NCBI GenBank assembly: GCA_047125605.1
Contig: CP138932.1
Coordinates: forward strand, 2,356,001-2,420,000
Reading direction: 5' to 3'
DNA from: JAKVBK01 sp022447275
GTDB lineage: Bacteria > Pseudomonadota > Alphaproteobacteria > Rhodobacterales > Rhodobacteraceae
Length of the DNA: 64,000 nucleotides
The notes beneath the pieces are model-generated. The model did not search any database. It was not told the origin of the DNA and saw nothing but the letters and a program-made list of their open reading frames with translations. Below are positions 16,305-25,451 of this stretch, piece after piece (within the stretch, counting starts at the first letter, position 1; every line of letters begins with the position of its first letter). The position numbers were made by a program, and so were the translations under genes.

Positions 16305-18281
16305 ATGACATCCGTGCGTTTGCGCCTGCTGGTTCTGGCTTTGGCACCCCTGACCGTTCTGATCCCCGCGTTCCTGCTCCTCGGCATGACCCGCTGGACG
16401 CAGGACTATGACGAAGTCCTGATCGCCAATGTTGAAAGCGACCTTCGCATCGCCGAACAATACCTGGCCCGGATCATGGCAGGCACAGGCAACGACCTGA
16501 CCGGGCTTGCCAATTCTGTAGAGTTTTCAAATGCGCTTGAGGGCGGCCCGGCACAGCAAGACGCCTTTTTCTCTGCTAAGCAACAAGCGCTCGAACTGGA
16601 TTTTCTCTACTATCTCGATGCCGATCAGGCGCAGGCTGCGGCCGCCCAATGGCCCGTGATTGCGGCGGCAGCTTCCGGCACGCCCCGCACCGAAATCGAC
16701 ATTCTGAACGCCAACGATCTTGCTCAATTCCCGGGCAACCTCGATGACCGCGCCAGAATTCAGCTGATCCCGACGGAGGCCGCTGTCCCGACAGACCGGG
16801 TTGTCGAGGATCGGGGCATGGTGGTGCACAGCGCAAGCCCCGTGACGCGCAGTGGCCAAACCGGGGTGCTTGTCGGAGGGGTATTGCTCAACCGCAATCT
16901 GGATTTCATCGATTCGATCAATGCCCTCGTTTATCTCAACGCCGTCACGGGGGGATCACGACAGGGCACGGCCACGCTGTTTCTGGATGACGTGCGGGTG
17001 TCCACGAATGTGCGTCTCTTTGAAGATGTGCGCGCGCTGGGCACACGGGTGTCGGCGGCTGTGCGCTCTGGCGTTCTGGAAGCCGGGGAGACCTGGCTCA
17101 ACCGAGCGTTCGTGGTGAATGACTGGTATATTTCGGGCTACCTGCCCCTGACCGACAGCTTCGGCAATCGGGTTGGCATGCTGTATGTCGGCTTTCTTGA
17201 AGCCCCTTTCACAGCCGCCAAGCGAGAGGCCCTTTTGTGGATGCTGGCGGCCTTTGCCGGGGTGATGCTTGTCTCGATCCCGGTGTTCCTGTCCCTTGCA
17301 CGGGGTGTTTTCGCCCCGCTCGAACAGATGACCCGAACCATGCGCAAGGTAGGCAAGGGCGATCTGTCTGCGCGCAACAAACTGCCCTCAGTCAAAGGGG
17401 AAATCGGGCAGGTGGCCGCGCATCTCGACGACTTGCTTGATCAGGTTCAGGATCGCGATGCGCGTTTGCGCGCCTATGCGGAAGAGCTGAACCAGCGCGT
17501 GGAGGAACGCACCGCCGAGCTGCGCACCGCCAACCGGAAATTGGAAGAGACCTTCCAGCAGCTTGTGATGCGCGAAAAGCTGGCCGCGATCGGTGAGATC
17601 ACCGCAGGGGTTGCCCACGAGATCAACAACCCCGTGGCGGTGATTCAGGGCAATATGGATGTCATCCGCGACGAGTTGGGCGCGGATGCCAAAGCCGTCG
17701 AAACTGAGATCGAACTGATCGACAGCCAAGTGGCGCGCATCCGGGCCATCGTCGGAAAATTGCTGCAGTTTGCGCGCCCCGCTGACTTTGCAGACAAAGC
17801 AAGCCAGGTGGCGCTTGCCCCGCTCATTGAGGATTGCCTCGCGCTTGTCGAACACCTGACGCTGCGCAATGACATCGAACTCAAGCTCGCGCTGGACGAT
17901 GCCCCCGACGTGGCCATTGATCCCGGGGAAATGCAGCAGGTGGTGGTGAACTTGATCGTCAATGGCGTGCAGGCCATGGGCGACAAAGGCACGATCACCA
18001 TCAGCCTGAAAGAGGCTTTGCAGGGTACCGTGCCGGGGGCGTTGATCACATTGCGCGACACGGGCCCCGGCATTCCACCGCTGAGCCTCGACGTGGTGTT
18101 CGATCCATTCTTCACCACAAAGCCGGGCGAAGGCAGCGGGCTTGGGCTGTCGATCTCGCAGACCCTCGTGCAGCAGGCGGGCGGTTTGATCTCCGTGCGC
18201 AATCACCCCGATGGCGGCGCAGAGTTCTCGATCTGGCTGCCCAGTTGTGCTGCGGTCGCCGGCAAAGATGCCGCCGAATGA
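16305..18281 (+). CDS. membrane sensor histidine kinase with periplasmic sensing domain and HAMP
   Basis: A 658-residue two-component sensor. Segment 1-31 is the first membrane helix. A periplasmic dCache-like region of about 280 residues follows, and a second helix lies around residues 310-330 (LLWMLAAFAGVMLVSIPVFL). Then come a HAMP linker, a coiled coil (QRVEERTAELRTANRKLEE), HisKA with H438 in GVAHEINNP, and an ATPase domain with N box (VVNLIVNGVQA), G1 (DTGPGIP) and G2 (GEGSGLGLSI). It has no adjacent response regulator. It lies at the left border of the formate dehydrogenase island, and the orphan regulator at 31495-32838 is a natural partner candidate. Confidence 0.9.
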   Translation: MTSVRLRLLVLALAPLTVLIPAFLLLGMTRWTQDYDEVLIANVESDLRIAEQYLARIMAGTGNDLTGLANSVEFSNALEGGPAQQDAFFSAKQQALELDFLYYLDADQAQAAAAQWPVIAAAASGTPRTEIDILNANDLAQFPGNLDDRARIQLIPTEAAVPTDRVVEDRGMVVHSASPVTRSGQTGVLVGGVLLNRNLDFIDSINALVYLNAVTGGSRQGTATLFLDDVRVSTNVRLFEDVRALGTRVSAAVRSGVLEAGETWLNRAFVVNDWYISGYLPLTDSFGNRVGMLYVGFLEAPFTAAKREALLWMLAAFAGVMLVSIPVFLSLARGVFAPLEQMTRTMRKVGKGDLSARNKLPSVKGEIGQVAAHLDDLLDQVQDRDARLRAYAEELNQRVEERTAELRTANRKLEETFQQLVMREKLAAIGEITAGVAHEINNPVAVIQGNMDVIRDELGADAKAVETEIELIDSQVARIRAIVGKLLQFARPADFADKASQVALAPLIEDCLALVEHLTLRNDIELKLALDDAPDVAIDPGEMQQVVVNLIVNGVQAMGDKGTITISLKEALQGTVPGALITLRDTGPGIPPLSLDVVFDPFFTTKPGEGSGLGLSISQTLVQQAGGLISVRNHPDGGAEFSIWLPSCAAVAGKDAAE

Positions 18282-18332
18282 TCGGAGCGGGCGGATGCCC
18301 CCACGGCCCGAAGCGAAGCGCGGGGCGCAAAC

Positions 18333-21104
18333 CTACAGCTTGGACACCCGCACGGCAGAGAATTTGAATTCGGGGATCTTGCCGAAGGGATCCACAGCCG
18401 GGTTTGTCAGCAGATTTGCGGCCGCCTCCACATAAGCAAAGGGCAAAAACACCATGTCCGGGGCAACTGCTCGATCCGCCCGGGCCATGATTTCGATCTC
18501 ACCGCGCCGGGTTTCAAGCCGCAGCATATCGCCAGGCTGCGCCCCTAAGGCCCGCAGAGTTGCCGGGTGGAGAGAGCAATTGGCTTGCGGCTCGACCGCA
18601 TCCAGCACCCGCGAGCGGCGCGTCATTGAGCCCGTATGCCAATGCTCCAGTTGCCGGCCTGTTGTCAGCACCATCGGGTAGTCGGTATCGGGCTGTTCAC
18701 TGGGCGGGATCACATCAGCCGGGGTGAACCGCGCCCGACCATCCATCCGCGGGAACCCATCGCCGAACACGATCGGCTGGCCCGGGTCATCCGGCGCAAG
18801 GCTGGGATAGGTGACAGCACTTTCGGCTTCCAACCGGGACCAGGTGATATTGTCGAGCGATTTCATGCCTTGCTTCATCTCGGCAAAGACATCGCTGGGA
18901 TCGCTGTAGCTCCAATTGAGGCCGAGCCGGTTGGCAAGTGCAGTGGTGATCGTCCAATCGGCGCGGGCCTGCCCCGGCGGGCGGGCTGCTGCGCGGCCAA
19001 GCTGCACCTGACGGTTGGTATTCGTGACAGTCCCGGTCTTTTCGTAGAAGGCGGCAGCGGGCAGGATGACATCCGCGTAATTGGCGGTTTCAGTCAGGAA
19101 GATGTCCTGCACCACGAGGTGCTCAAGCTTGGCAAGGGCTTCGCGGGCATGGGCCACATCCGGATCGGACATAGCGGGATTTTCACCCAGGATATACATG
19201 CCCTTGATGCTGTCTGCATGGATTGCATCCATCATCTCAGTGACAGTCAGACCCTTCTGATTGGAAAAATCTTTCGTGCCCCAGATTTCGATGAAGGCAG
19301 ACCGCACCCCATCATCCGTGACGCTTTGGTAATCGGGCAAAAACATCGGGATCAGGCCCGCATCAGAGGCCCCCTGAACATTGTTCTGGCCCCGCAGGGG
19401 GTGCAGCCCCGTCCCCGGCTTGCCGACATTGCCTGTCATCAAGGCAAGGCTGATGAGGCAGCGCGAATTATCCGTACCGTGGATGTGCTGGCTGATGCCC
19501 ATGCCCCAAAAAATCATGCCCGGGCCAGAGGTCGCGAAATCGCGGGCCACCGCGCGCACCGTGGCTGCATCAATGCCTGTGAGCTGCTCAAGCCCTTCCG
19601 GCGCAAAGCGGGCAAGGTGCTGCTTTTCGGCGTCCCAGTTTTCCGTGAACTGGTCGATATAGGCCTGATCATAGAGGCCCTCCTCGACGATCACAGACAT
19701 GATCGCATTGAGCAGGGGCACGTCCGCACCCGGGCGGAACTGCAGCATATGAGAGGCTTGCCGTTTCATCGCGGTGCCCCGCGGGTCCATGATGATCAGC
19801 TTGCCGCCCCGCTTTGTGAACTGCTTGAAGAACGTGGCAGCAACGGGATGGTTCTCTGTCGGGTTCGCGCCGATGACGATCGCAACGGAGGCGTGCTCGA
19901 TCTCGTTGAACGTGGCAGTCACAGCGCCAGAGCCGACATTCTCCATCAGCGCCGCCACAGAGGAGGCGTGGCACAGGCGGGTGCAGTGATCGACGTTGTT
20001 ATGTCCAAAGCCCTGCCGGATCAGCTTCTGAAAGAGATACGCCTCTTCGTTCGAGCACTTCGCAGAGCCCAGCCCGGCAACAGTTTCGCCCGCCTGATCG
20101 CGCAGGCGCGCCAAACCCCCTGCCGCCGCGTCCAGCGCCTCATCCCACGTCGCTTCGCGGAAATGGGTGAAGGGGTTGGCCGGATCCACGTTCAGGCCTT
20201 TCTCAGCACCCGTCTTGCGGATCAACGGCACGGTGAGGCGATGCGGGTGGTGGATATAGTCAAAGCCAAACCGCCCCTTCACACAGAGGCGTCCTTCATT
20301 GGCGGGGCCGTTTATGCCCTCCACCTGCTTGATCTTGCCGCCCTTGAGCTTGAGCGAGACCTGACACCCCACGCCACAGAACGGGCAGATCGAGGTGACC
20401 TCCTCATCGAAATCCTTGCTGTCACCCTGCTGGGCGTCATCCAGCGCCGTGGCCGGCATCAGGGCCCCCGTGGGACAGGCCTGCACACATTCGCCGCAGG
20501 CAACACAGGTGCTCTCACCCATCGGATCGGCAAAATCGAAGGTCGGAAAGCTGTCATGCCCGCGCCCGGACATGCCGATCACATCGTTTACCTGCACCTC
20601 TCGGCAGGCACGCACACACAGCCCGCAACTGATGCAGGCATCAAGATTGACACGCATCGCCACATGGCTGTCATCGAGCAGCGGGATGCGCGCCTCTTCA
20701 AGTGCGGGAAAGCGACTTTCGTGAACATCCTGCTGTGCGGCCATATCCCACAGATGGGAGGACCGGTCATGAGCCGCTTCCTGCGCGGGCTGATCTGCCA
20801 GCAAAAGCTCCATCACCGTGGCGCGGGCTTTTTCGGCCCGCTCAGAGGCGGAATGCACAACCATGCCTTCCGCCACTTCGCGGATGCAGGAGGCCACGAG
20901 CGTGCGCTCACCCTCCACCTCAACCATGCAGGCCCGGCAATTGCCATCGGGGCGATATCCGGGCGCGGGCTTGTGGCACAGATGCGGGATCTTGAGGCCC
21001 TGCCCATTGGCCGCCTCCCAGATCGTTGTGCCCTCGGGCACGGTTACGTCGCGGCCATCAAGGATAAGGGTCACGGTATTGGGGCGGGATCCATCAGCGG
21101 CCAT
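18333..21104 (-). CDS. fdsA: NAD-dependent formate dehydrogenase, catalytic alpha subunit
   Basis: Cytoplasmic subunit oxidising formate to CO2 at a bis-MGD metal centre. The N-terminal [2Fe-2S] cysteines are at 43, 56, 59 and 73. Two ferredoxin-type motifs follow (CISCGLCVRAC at 157-167 and CVACGECVQAC at 200-210), then the [4Fe-4S] site next to the cofactor (C240, C243, C247, C274). The active-site cysteine is C378 in CTRLCHASS. There is no Tat signal. The 923-residue length fits the FdsA/Fdh1A class. It lies 120 bases downstream of the fused fdsGB gene in one operon. The nearby tungstate importer suggests the metal may be W rather than Mo. Confidence 0.95.
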   Translation of the reverse strand: MAADGSRPNTVTLILDGRDVTVPEGTTIWEAANGQGLKIPHLCHKPAPGYRPDGNCRACMVEVEGERTLVASCIREVAEGMVVHSASERAEKARATVMELLLADQPAQEAAHDRSSHLWDMAAQQDVHESRFPALEEARIPLLDDSHVAMRVNLDACISCGLCVRACREVQVNDVIGMSGRGHDSFPTFDFADPMGESTCVACGECVQACPTGALMPATALDDAQQGDSKDFDEEVTSICPFCGVGCQVSLKLKGGKIKQVEGINGPANEGRLCVKGRFGFDYIHHPHRLTVPLIRKTGAEKGLNVDPANPFTHFREATWDEALDAAAGGLARLRDQAGETVAGLGSAKCSNEEAYLFQKLIRQGFGHNNVDHCTRLCHASSVAALMENVGSGAVTATFNEIEHASVAIVIGANPTENHPVAATFFKQFTKRGGKLIIMDPRGTAMKRQASHMLQFRPGADVPLLNAIMSVIVEEGLYDQAYIDQFTENWDAEKQHLARFAPEGLEQLTGIDAATVRAVARDFATSGPGMIFWGMGISQHIHGTDNSRCLISLALMTGNVGKPGTGLHPLRGQNNVQGASDAGLIPMFLPDYQSVTDDGVRSAFIEIWGTKDFSNQKGLTVTEMMDAIHADSIKGMYILGENPAMSDPDVAHAREALAKLEHLVVQDIFLTETANYADVILPAAAFYEKTGTVTNTNRQVQLGRAAARPPGQARADWTITTALANRLGLNWSYSDPSDVFAEMKQGMKSLDNITWSRLEAESAVTYPSLAPDDPGQPIVFGDGFPRMDGRARFTPADVIPPSEQPDTDYPMVLTTGRQLEHWHTGSMTRRSRVLDAVEPQANCSLHPATLRALGAQPGDMLRLETRRGEIEIMARADRAVAPDMVFLPFAYVEAAANLLTNPAVDPFGKIPEFKFSAVRVSKL

Positions 21105-21224
21105 GGGAGCAGGACCTTTCGCAAGAAGGCAATGGGTTTGCAGGGGCCATGCTTAGGGCCTGAGGCCGGAAGGAAGCAAGGTAGGCAAAGTGGTGACGAC
21201 CTGTGAGCACTGTTTGAGAGAGCA

Positions 21225-22919
21225 TCAGGAAATCTCCTCGGGGAAGTGCTTCATCACGAGGCGGATCGGGTTTGGAGCCGCCTGCCCCAACCCGCAGATA
21301 GAGGCATCAACCATCACCTGGCTGAGGTCTTCGAGCAGGGCCGTATCCCAGATATCAGCCTGCATCAGTTTCACGGCCTTTTCGCAGCCCGCCCGGCAGG
21401 GCGTGCATTGGCCACAGCTTTCATCTTCGAAGAAGCGCAACATGTTGAGCGCTGCATCCCGCGCGGCGTCCTGATCAGACAACACCACAACGGCGGCAGA
21501 GCCGATGAAAGAACCGTGGGGCTGCAAAGTGTCAAAATCCAGCGGCACATCGTTGAGGCTGGCCGGCAGGATGCCCGATGACGGCCCGCCGGGCTGGTAG
21601 GCCTTGAAACTATGGCCCTCCAACATGCCGCCAGCTGCTGCGATGATATCGGTGATCGTGGAGCCTGCGGGCAGCAGGTACACGCCGGGCGCGGCCACCC
21701 GGCCAGAGACGGAATAGCTGCGCAGACCCTTGCGGCCATTGTGCTCGACCGCATTGAGGATGTCCGGGCCTTCGCGGCAAACCCGCGCCACCCACAGCAA
21801 GGTTTCCACGTTGTGCACCAGCGTCGGACGGCCAAACACACCTACCTGCGCCACGAAGGGCGGCCTGTGACGCGGCAGACCGCGCTTGCCCTCAATGCTT
21901 TCGATCATCGCGCTTTCTTCGCCACAGATATACGCGCCGGCCCCGCGCCGCAGATCGATATATCCGGGCACGACAACGCCCGCTTGCTCGAGCGCAGCGA
22001 TCTCTTTTTGCAGGATTGCGCGCACTGCGGGGTATTCATCGCGCATGTAGATGAAGCAGGCCTCAGCCTCGACGGCCCAGGCCGCGATCAGCATGCCCTC
22101 CAGAAACAGGTGGGGCGTGCGCTCCAGATAGTAGCGGTCCTTGAAGGTGCCCGGCTCCCCTTCATCGCCATTTACGGCCAGATAGCGCGGCCCGGGATTG
22201 CCCCGCACGAAGCCCCATTTGCGCCCCGACGGGAACCCCGCGCCGCCCAATCCGCGCAATCCGGCAGACAAGACGCGTTCCTGCACCTCTTCCCAATCGC
22301 CATGCTCGCGCAACTCCAGAAGTGTGTCATAGCCGCCTGCGGCCCGGTATGCCGCGAGCTCCTGATAATCCGGCACATGGGCATGGGTGTCTCCAGCCGC
22401 AATCGCCGCCGTCACTTTCTCTGGGGTGGCGTGATCAATGTGGTTATGGCCCAGCTCCAACACCGGCGCCGTATCGCAGCGCCCCATGCAAGGGGCCCGC
22501 AAGACCCGCACCCGAGCCGGGTCTGTTCCCTGTTCCAGTGCGGCGATCAGCGCCTCAGAGCCAGCCAATTCGCATGATAACGAGTCACACACGCGGATCG
22601 TCAGATCCGGTGGCGGCGCTTCGCCTTCCTTGACCGGATCAAAATGGGCATAGAAGGTCGCCACCTCCCACAGCTCAGCCATGGACAGGCGCATTTCCTC
22701 GGCCAGCGCGCGCAGATGGGCGACCGGCAAACAGCCCTTTTCATCCTGAATCAAATGCAGAAACTCAATCAGAAGATCCCGTCTGCGCGGGCGGTCTCCG
22801 AGCAGGGCCTGTACATCGGCCAAGGCCGTATCGTCGATCTGTCGACCCTTGGTGGTATGGCGTCCCTTGGCGTTTGTCCGGCCTGAACTCCAAACTCCCT
22901 TTTGCTGATCCAGTGCCAT
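21225..22919 (-). CDS. fdsB: formate dehydrogenase NADH-binding subunit, FdsG-FdsB fusion
   Basis: Passes electrons from the alpha subunit to NAD through FMN. Residues about 30-165 are a NuoE/FdsG domain with [2Fe-2S] cysteines C111, C116, C144 and C148. From about 215 the protein is NuoF/FdsB-like: FMN loop GLRGLGGAGFPSGRKW at 220-235, nucleotide segment GAGAYICGEESAMIESIEG and the C-terminal [4Fe-4S] motif SCGQCTPC. In Rhodobacter and Cupriavidus these are two genes. The fusion matches the beta subunit of the tungsten FDH1 of Methylorubrum extorquens. The start is ATG 22919 in a divergent promoter region shared with the TusA-like gene. Confidence 0.93.
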   Translation of the reverse strand: MALDQQKGVWSSGRTNAKGRHTTKGRQIDDTALADVQALLGDRPRRRDLLIEFLHLIQDEKGCLPVAHLRALAEEMRLSMAELWEVATFYAHFDPVKEGEAPPPDLTIRVCDSLSCELAGSEALIAALEQGTDPARVRVLRAPCMGRCDTAPVLELGHNHIDHATPEKVTAAIAAGDTHAHVPDYQELAAYRAAGGYDTLLELREHGDWEEVQERVLSAGLRGLGGAGFPSGRKWGFVRGNPGPRYLAVNGDEGEPGTFKDRYYLERTPHLFLEGMLIAAWAVEAEACFIYMRDEYPAVRAILQKEIAALEQAGVVVPGYIDLRRGAGAYICGEESAMIESIEGKRGLPRHRPPFVAQVGVFGRPTLVHNVETLLWVARVCREGPDILNAVEHNGRKGLRSYSVSGRVAAPGVYLLPAGSTITDIIAAAGGMLEGHSFKAYQPGGPSSGILPASLNDVPLDFDTLQPHGSFIGSAAVVVLSDQDAARDAALNMLRFFEDESCGQCTPCRAGCEKAVKLMQADIWDTALLEDLSQVMVDASICGLGQAAPNPIRLVMKHFPEEIS

Positions 22920-23001
22920 CGCGCGCTTTCTTGCTGGCTAAGTGTCCGTCCCCAAGCCGTGCGCCTCCTTTGGTTTGCAATCAATATCGAAATTTCGTCA
23001 G

Positions 23002-23022
23002 TTGATAGATTTTTTCTATCAA
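23002..23022. promoter_or_regulatory. TTGAT-N11-ATCAA inverted repeat, LysR-type operator candidate for fds
   Basis: TTGATAGA and TCTATCAA form a perfect 8-bp inverted repeat around TTTTT. The outer part has the T-N11-A geometry of LysR-type sites. It is centred 93 bases before fdsB and 57 bases before the divergent tusA-like gene. LysR regulators (FdsR) control formate dehydrogenase operons in other proteobacteria. No LysR gene lies in this window. Confidence 0.5.
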
Positions 23023-23068
23023 ACGCTTGGCGCTGGACAGCCCTTCCAGTGCGGGTTACGCCTTGGTC

Positions 23069-23296
23069 ATGGATTGGGATCAAGAACTGGATGCGCGCGG
23101 CCTGCTCTGCCCGCTGCCTGTGCTAAAGGCACGCAAGCGGCTGGGTGCCATGGAGACGGGGCATGTGCTGCGCATGATGGCAGACGATCCCGCGGCCATA
23201 ATTGACGTTCCCCACTATTGCAGCGAATCTGGCAATGAATTGCTCGAAGCCAGCGATGGTGCTGACGGGCAGATCTATCTTATTCGCAGAGCCTGA
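23069..23296 (+). CDS. TusA-family sulfur carrier protein
   Basis: A 75-residue protein with the TusA fold signature: the sulfur-carrying cysteine in DARGLLCPLPVLKARKRL, about residue 13, and a C-terminal strand ending QIYLIRRA. TusA-like proteins pass persulfide sulfur. Here, beside formate dehydrogenase and moeA and near fdhD, it may take part in sulfuration of the Mo/W cofactor, which is an inference from context. ATG 23069 is chosen because it directly precedes the domain. An upstream TTG would add 14 unrelated residues. Confidence 0.85.
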   Translation: MDWDQELDARGLLCPLPVLKARKRLGAMETGHVLRMMADDPAAIIDVPHYCSESGNELLEASDGADGQIYLIRRA

Positions 23297-23301
23297 TTGA
23301 C

Positions 23302-24564
23302 TCAGACGAGGTCAAAAGCCGCGTAGGGAATGTAGCGCACTGGTGTTCCGGGGCGGATCTGAACGGCCTCATCAGGCAATTCCACCAAGCCTTCAGCCCA
23401 GGCCAGCCCGCTGATCCGGCCTGATCCTTCCGACGGGAAAACTTCTGCCGACCCATCTGCCCTGATCCGCGCACGCAGGAATTCCCGACGCCCGGGCTTT
23501 TTGTTCTTCTCGAACGCGGCAGGAACGGTAAAGCCCTGCGGGGTGCGCCACCCCGCGCCAGCCATCAGAGAAAAGGCCGGGCGCGCGAACACAAGCGCAC
23601 AAACCAACGCCGCCACCGGATTGCCCGGCAGGCCAAAAACCGGAACGCCCTGCCACATGGCCATGGCGAGCGGACGCCCGGGCTTGATTGCGATCCGCCA
23701 AGCCGACAGGGCACCCGCGTCGCGCAGCAGCGCCGATACGTGATCTTCGTCTCCTGCGGATGCGCCCCCCGATGTCAGGATCACATCCGCTTCCCGTGCC
23801 CCCGCGTCCAGAGCGGCGGCAATGGCTGTGCGATCATCGCGGGCATGGCCAAGATCCACAGGGATACAGCGCATAGAGCGCACCAGCTCCAGCAGCATGG
23901 GCCGATTGGCATCCCAAATCTGGTGCGGCAACGCGGGCTGCGAAGGCGCGCCGATGATCTCATCACCGGTGGACAGCACTCCGACACGCAAGGGCCTGTG
24001 CACCTGCACCTCAGCCACCCCAAGGGCGCAGAGCAGAGCAATATCGGGTGCCCGCAGCCGGTGCCCTGCCGGCAAAGCCTGTTCCCCGGCGGGCACATCT
24101 TCCCCATCCTTGCGGGCATTGGCGCCTTTGCGCAGAGGCCCGTTAAAGGCGATCTGGCCTGCCTCAATGGCACAATCTTCTTCCAGGACAACCGTATCCA
24201 CCCCCGGTGGCAGGATCGCGCCCGTGAGAATCCGGACAGCCTGCCCTGCCGGCACGGTGCCTTCGAAGGGCTGGCCTGCAGCGGCGCGACCGGCCACCAA
24301 ATGCATCACATTGGGCCCCTCGGGGGCGGGCCCGGCAAAGCCGTACCCATCCACAGCCGCATTGGGCATGGGCGGGTTTGCGCGTTGCGCCATTGCGCCA
24401 ACCGCCAGCACCCGCCCTGCCGCCTGCAAGGTGGGCACAGTTTCAACCGGCGTAATGGTGTGCAGGGCCTCGCGCAGCCGCGCAAGGGCGGTGTCGACGG
24501 GCATCCAATCGACGCCCTGAGGCATGGCAAAGCAATCGTTGCGCAGGGGCGGTGGCTGGATCAT
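23302..24564 (-). CDS. moeA: molybdopterin molybdenumtransferase MoeA
   Basis: Inserts molybdate or tungstate into adenylylated molybdopterin. The 420-residue protein shows the MoeA order: N-terminal domain with NAAVDGYGFA, central MoCF-like domain with GDEI and LTSGGASAGDEDHV, and FGLPGNPVAA followed by the C-terminal domain. ATG 24564 overlaps the stop of the preceding gene (ATGA), and a longer frame upstream lacks similarity. It is last in an operon fdhD-mobA-mobB-unknown-moeA on the minus strand, so it probably serves the formate dehydrogenases. Confidence 0.94.
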   Translation of the reverse strand: MIQPPPLRNDCFAMPQGVDWMPVDTALARLREALHTITPVETVPTLQAAGRVLAVGAMAQRANPPMPNAAVDGYGFAGPAPEGPNVMHLVAGRAAAGQPFEGTVPAGQAVRILTGAILPPGVDTVVLEEDCAIEAGQIAFNGPLRKGANARKDGEDVPAGEQALPAGHRLRAPDIALLCALGVAEVQVHRPLRVGVLSTGDEIIGAPSQPALPHQIWDANRPMLLELVRSMRCIPVDLGHARDDRTAIAAALDAGAREADVILTSGGASAGDEDHVSALLRDAGALSAWRIAIKPGRPLAMAMWQGVPVFGLPGNPVAALVCALVFARPAFSLMAGAGWRTPQGFTVPAAFEKNKKPGRREFLRARIRADGSAEVFPSEGSGRISGLAWAEGLVELPDEAVQIRPGTPVRYIPYAAFDLV

Positions 24565-25451
24565 GAGGACAGCCAATCCTGTCCAGTCGCGCGGGTCAAG
24601 CCCAGCGCGTCTGTCAGCAGCCTTTCCTGGCCCGCCCCGAGGATCCATCCTTCCTGCGGACACCCTTCCCGTGTGAGGCGCTCCAGCACAGGGTCATCAA
24701 GGGCGGCCAACGCCTCGGCCAATACGCGCACCTGTGCCCTGTCCTTGATCTCTGCCTTGTCTTGAAGCGTAGCGACCGCGCCCGCGATCAGGGAGGGATA
24801 CACCTCCACCAGCGTGATCGGCGTGACTCTGTCCTCAAAGGGGCGCACGGATAGCTGCGGCCCAAAAGCGGCCCGCAAAGCCTGCAAGCGCGGGATGCCC
24901 AGCAATGCCTGAGAGCCAACAGATCCGGTGGTGAACAGTTTCCAGCATGGCTGAGCGCCGGGCAGGGATTCTTCCACGCGGCGGCGTTCCGGCAGCCCCT
25001 TGAAACTGCGCAGACTGCCCTTGTGTGGCAAACGCGGGTCATGATGCGTGGGCGGGCATCCCCAAAAGGGGCCGACCCCGGGAAAGCCATCGTTCAACGC
25101 GGCCGCAACAGCCCAGCGATTGTTGCTGTTGTCATCCCCATCTTCGATCCGCCGGGCCAGATGCTGCCACAGGCCAAGGGGATCATCCCTGCCGGTGACG
25201 GCACGCGCGAAACCGCGCGGATAGCCAAACGGGAAATCGAAGCCGGCCAACACCCGGCGCCCTGCGGCAAGCTCCGCCTCAAAAAGCGCAGTCAGAGCCA
25301 CCATCGCAGCCGCACGTGTGCGATGATACTGACACGAAGCCCCTGCCGCGCCGGCCACAGCCACCCAGATGGCATCGGCGGTTTCCTTTACCGGCGAGGG
25401 CGCGGAGCGCGCAGACCAATCCACCACGACAATGGTGTCAAAGCCGCTCAC
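24561..25451 (-). CDS. uncharacterised protein in the molybdopterin operon (RNase H-like / DUF429-like)
   Basis: A 296-residue cytosolic protein overlapping mobB and moeA by four bases on each side. It opens with an acidic strand FDTIVVVDWSARS and a second one, GRRVLAGFDFPFGYP, and has a late EVYPSL segment. This arrangement resembles RNase H-fold DUF429-type proteins. Homologues are sometimes labelled molybdopterin guanine dinucleotide synthesis proteins purely from context. No enzymatic role can be assigned. Tight translational coupling implies its product is needed together with MobB and MoeA. Confidence 0.7.
   Translation of the reverse strand: MSGFDTIVVVDWSARSAPSPVKETADAIWVAVAGAAGASCQYHRTRAAAMVALTALFEAELAAGRRVLAGFDFPFGYPRGFARAVTGRDDPLGLWQHLARRIEDGDDNSNNRWAVAAALNDGFPGVGPFWGCPPTHHDPRLPHKGSLRSFKGLPERRRVEESLPGAQPCWKLFTTGSVGSQALLGIPRLQALRAAFGPQLSVRPFEDRVTPITLVEVYPSLIAGAVATLQDKAEIKDRAQVRVLAEALAALDDPVLERLTREGCPQEGWILGAGQERLLTDALGLTRATGQDWLSS

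Noticed and set aside
18636..21206. Very long open frame (over 850 codons) on the + strand
   Set aside because: It lies exactly opposite fdsA, whose minus-strand product has complete Fe-S and active-site motifs. Long antisense frames are expected in high-GC genes.
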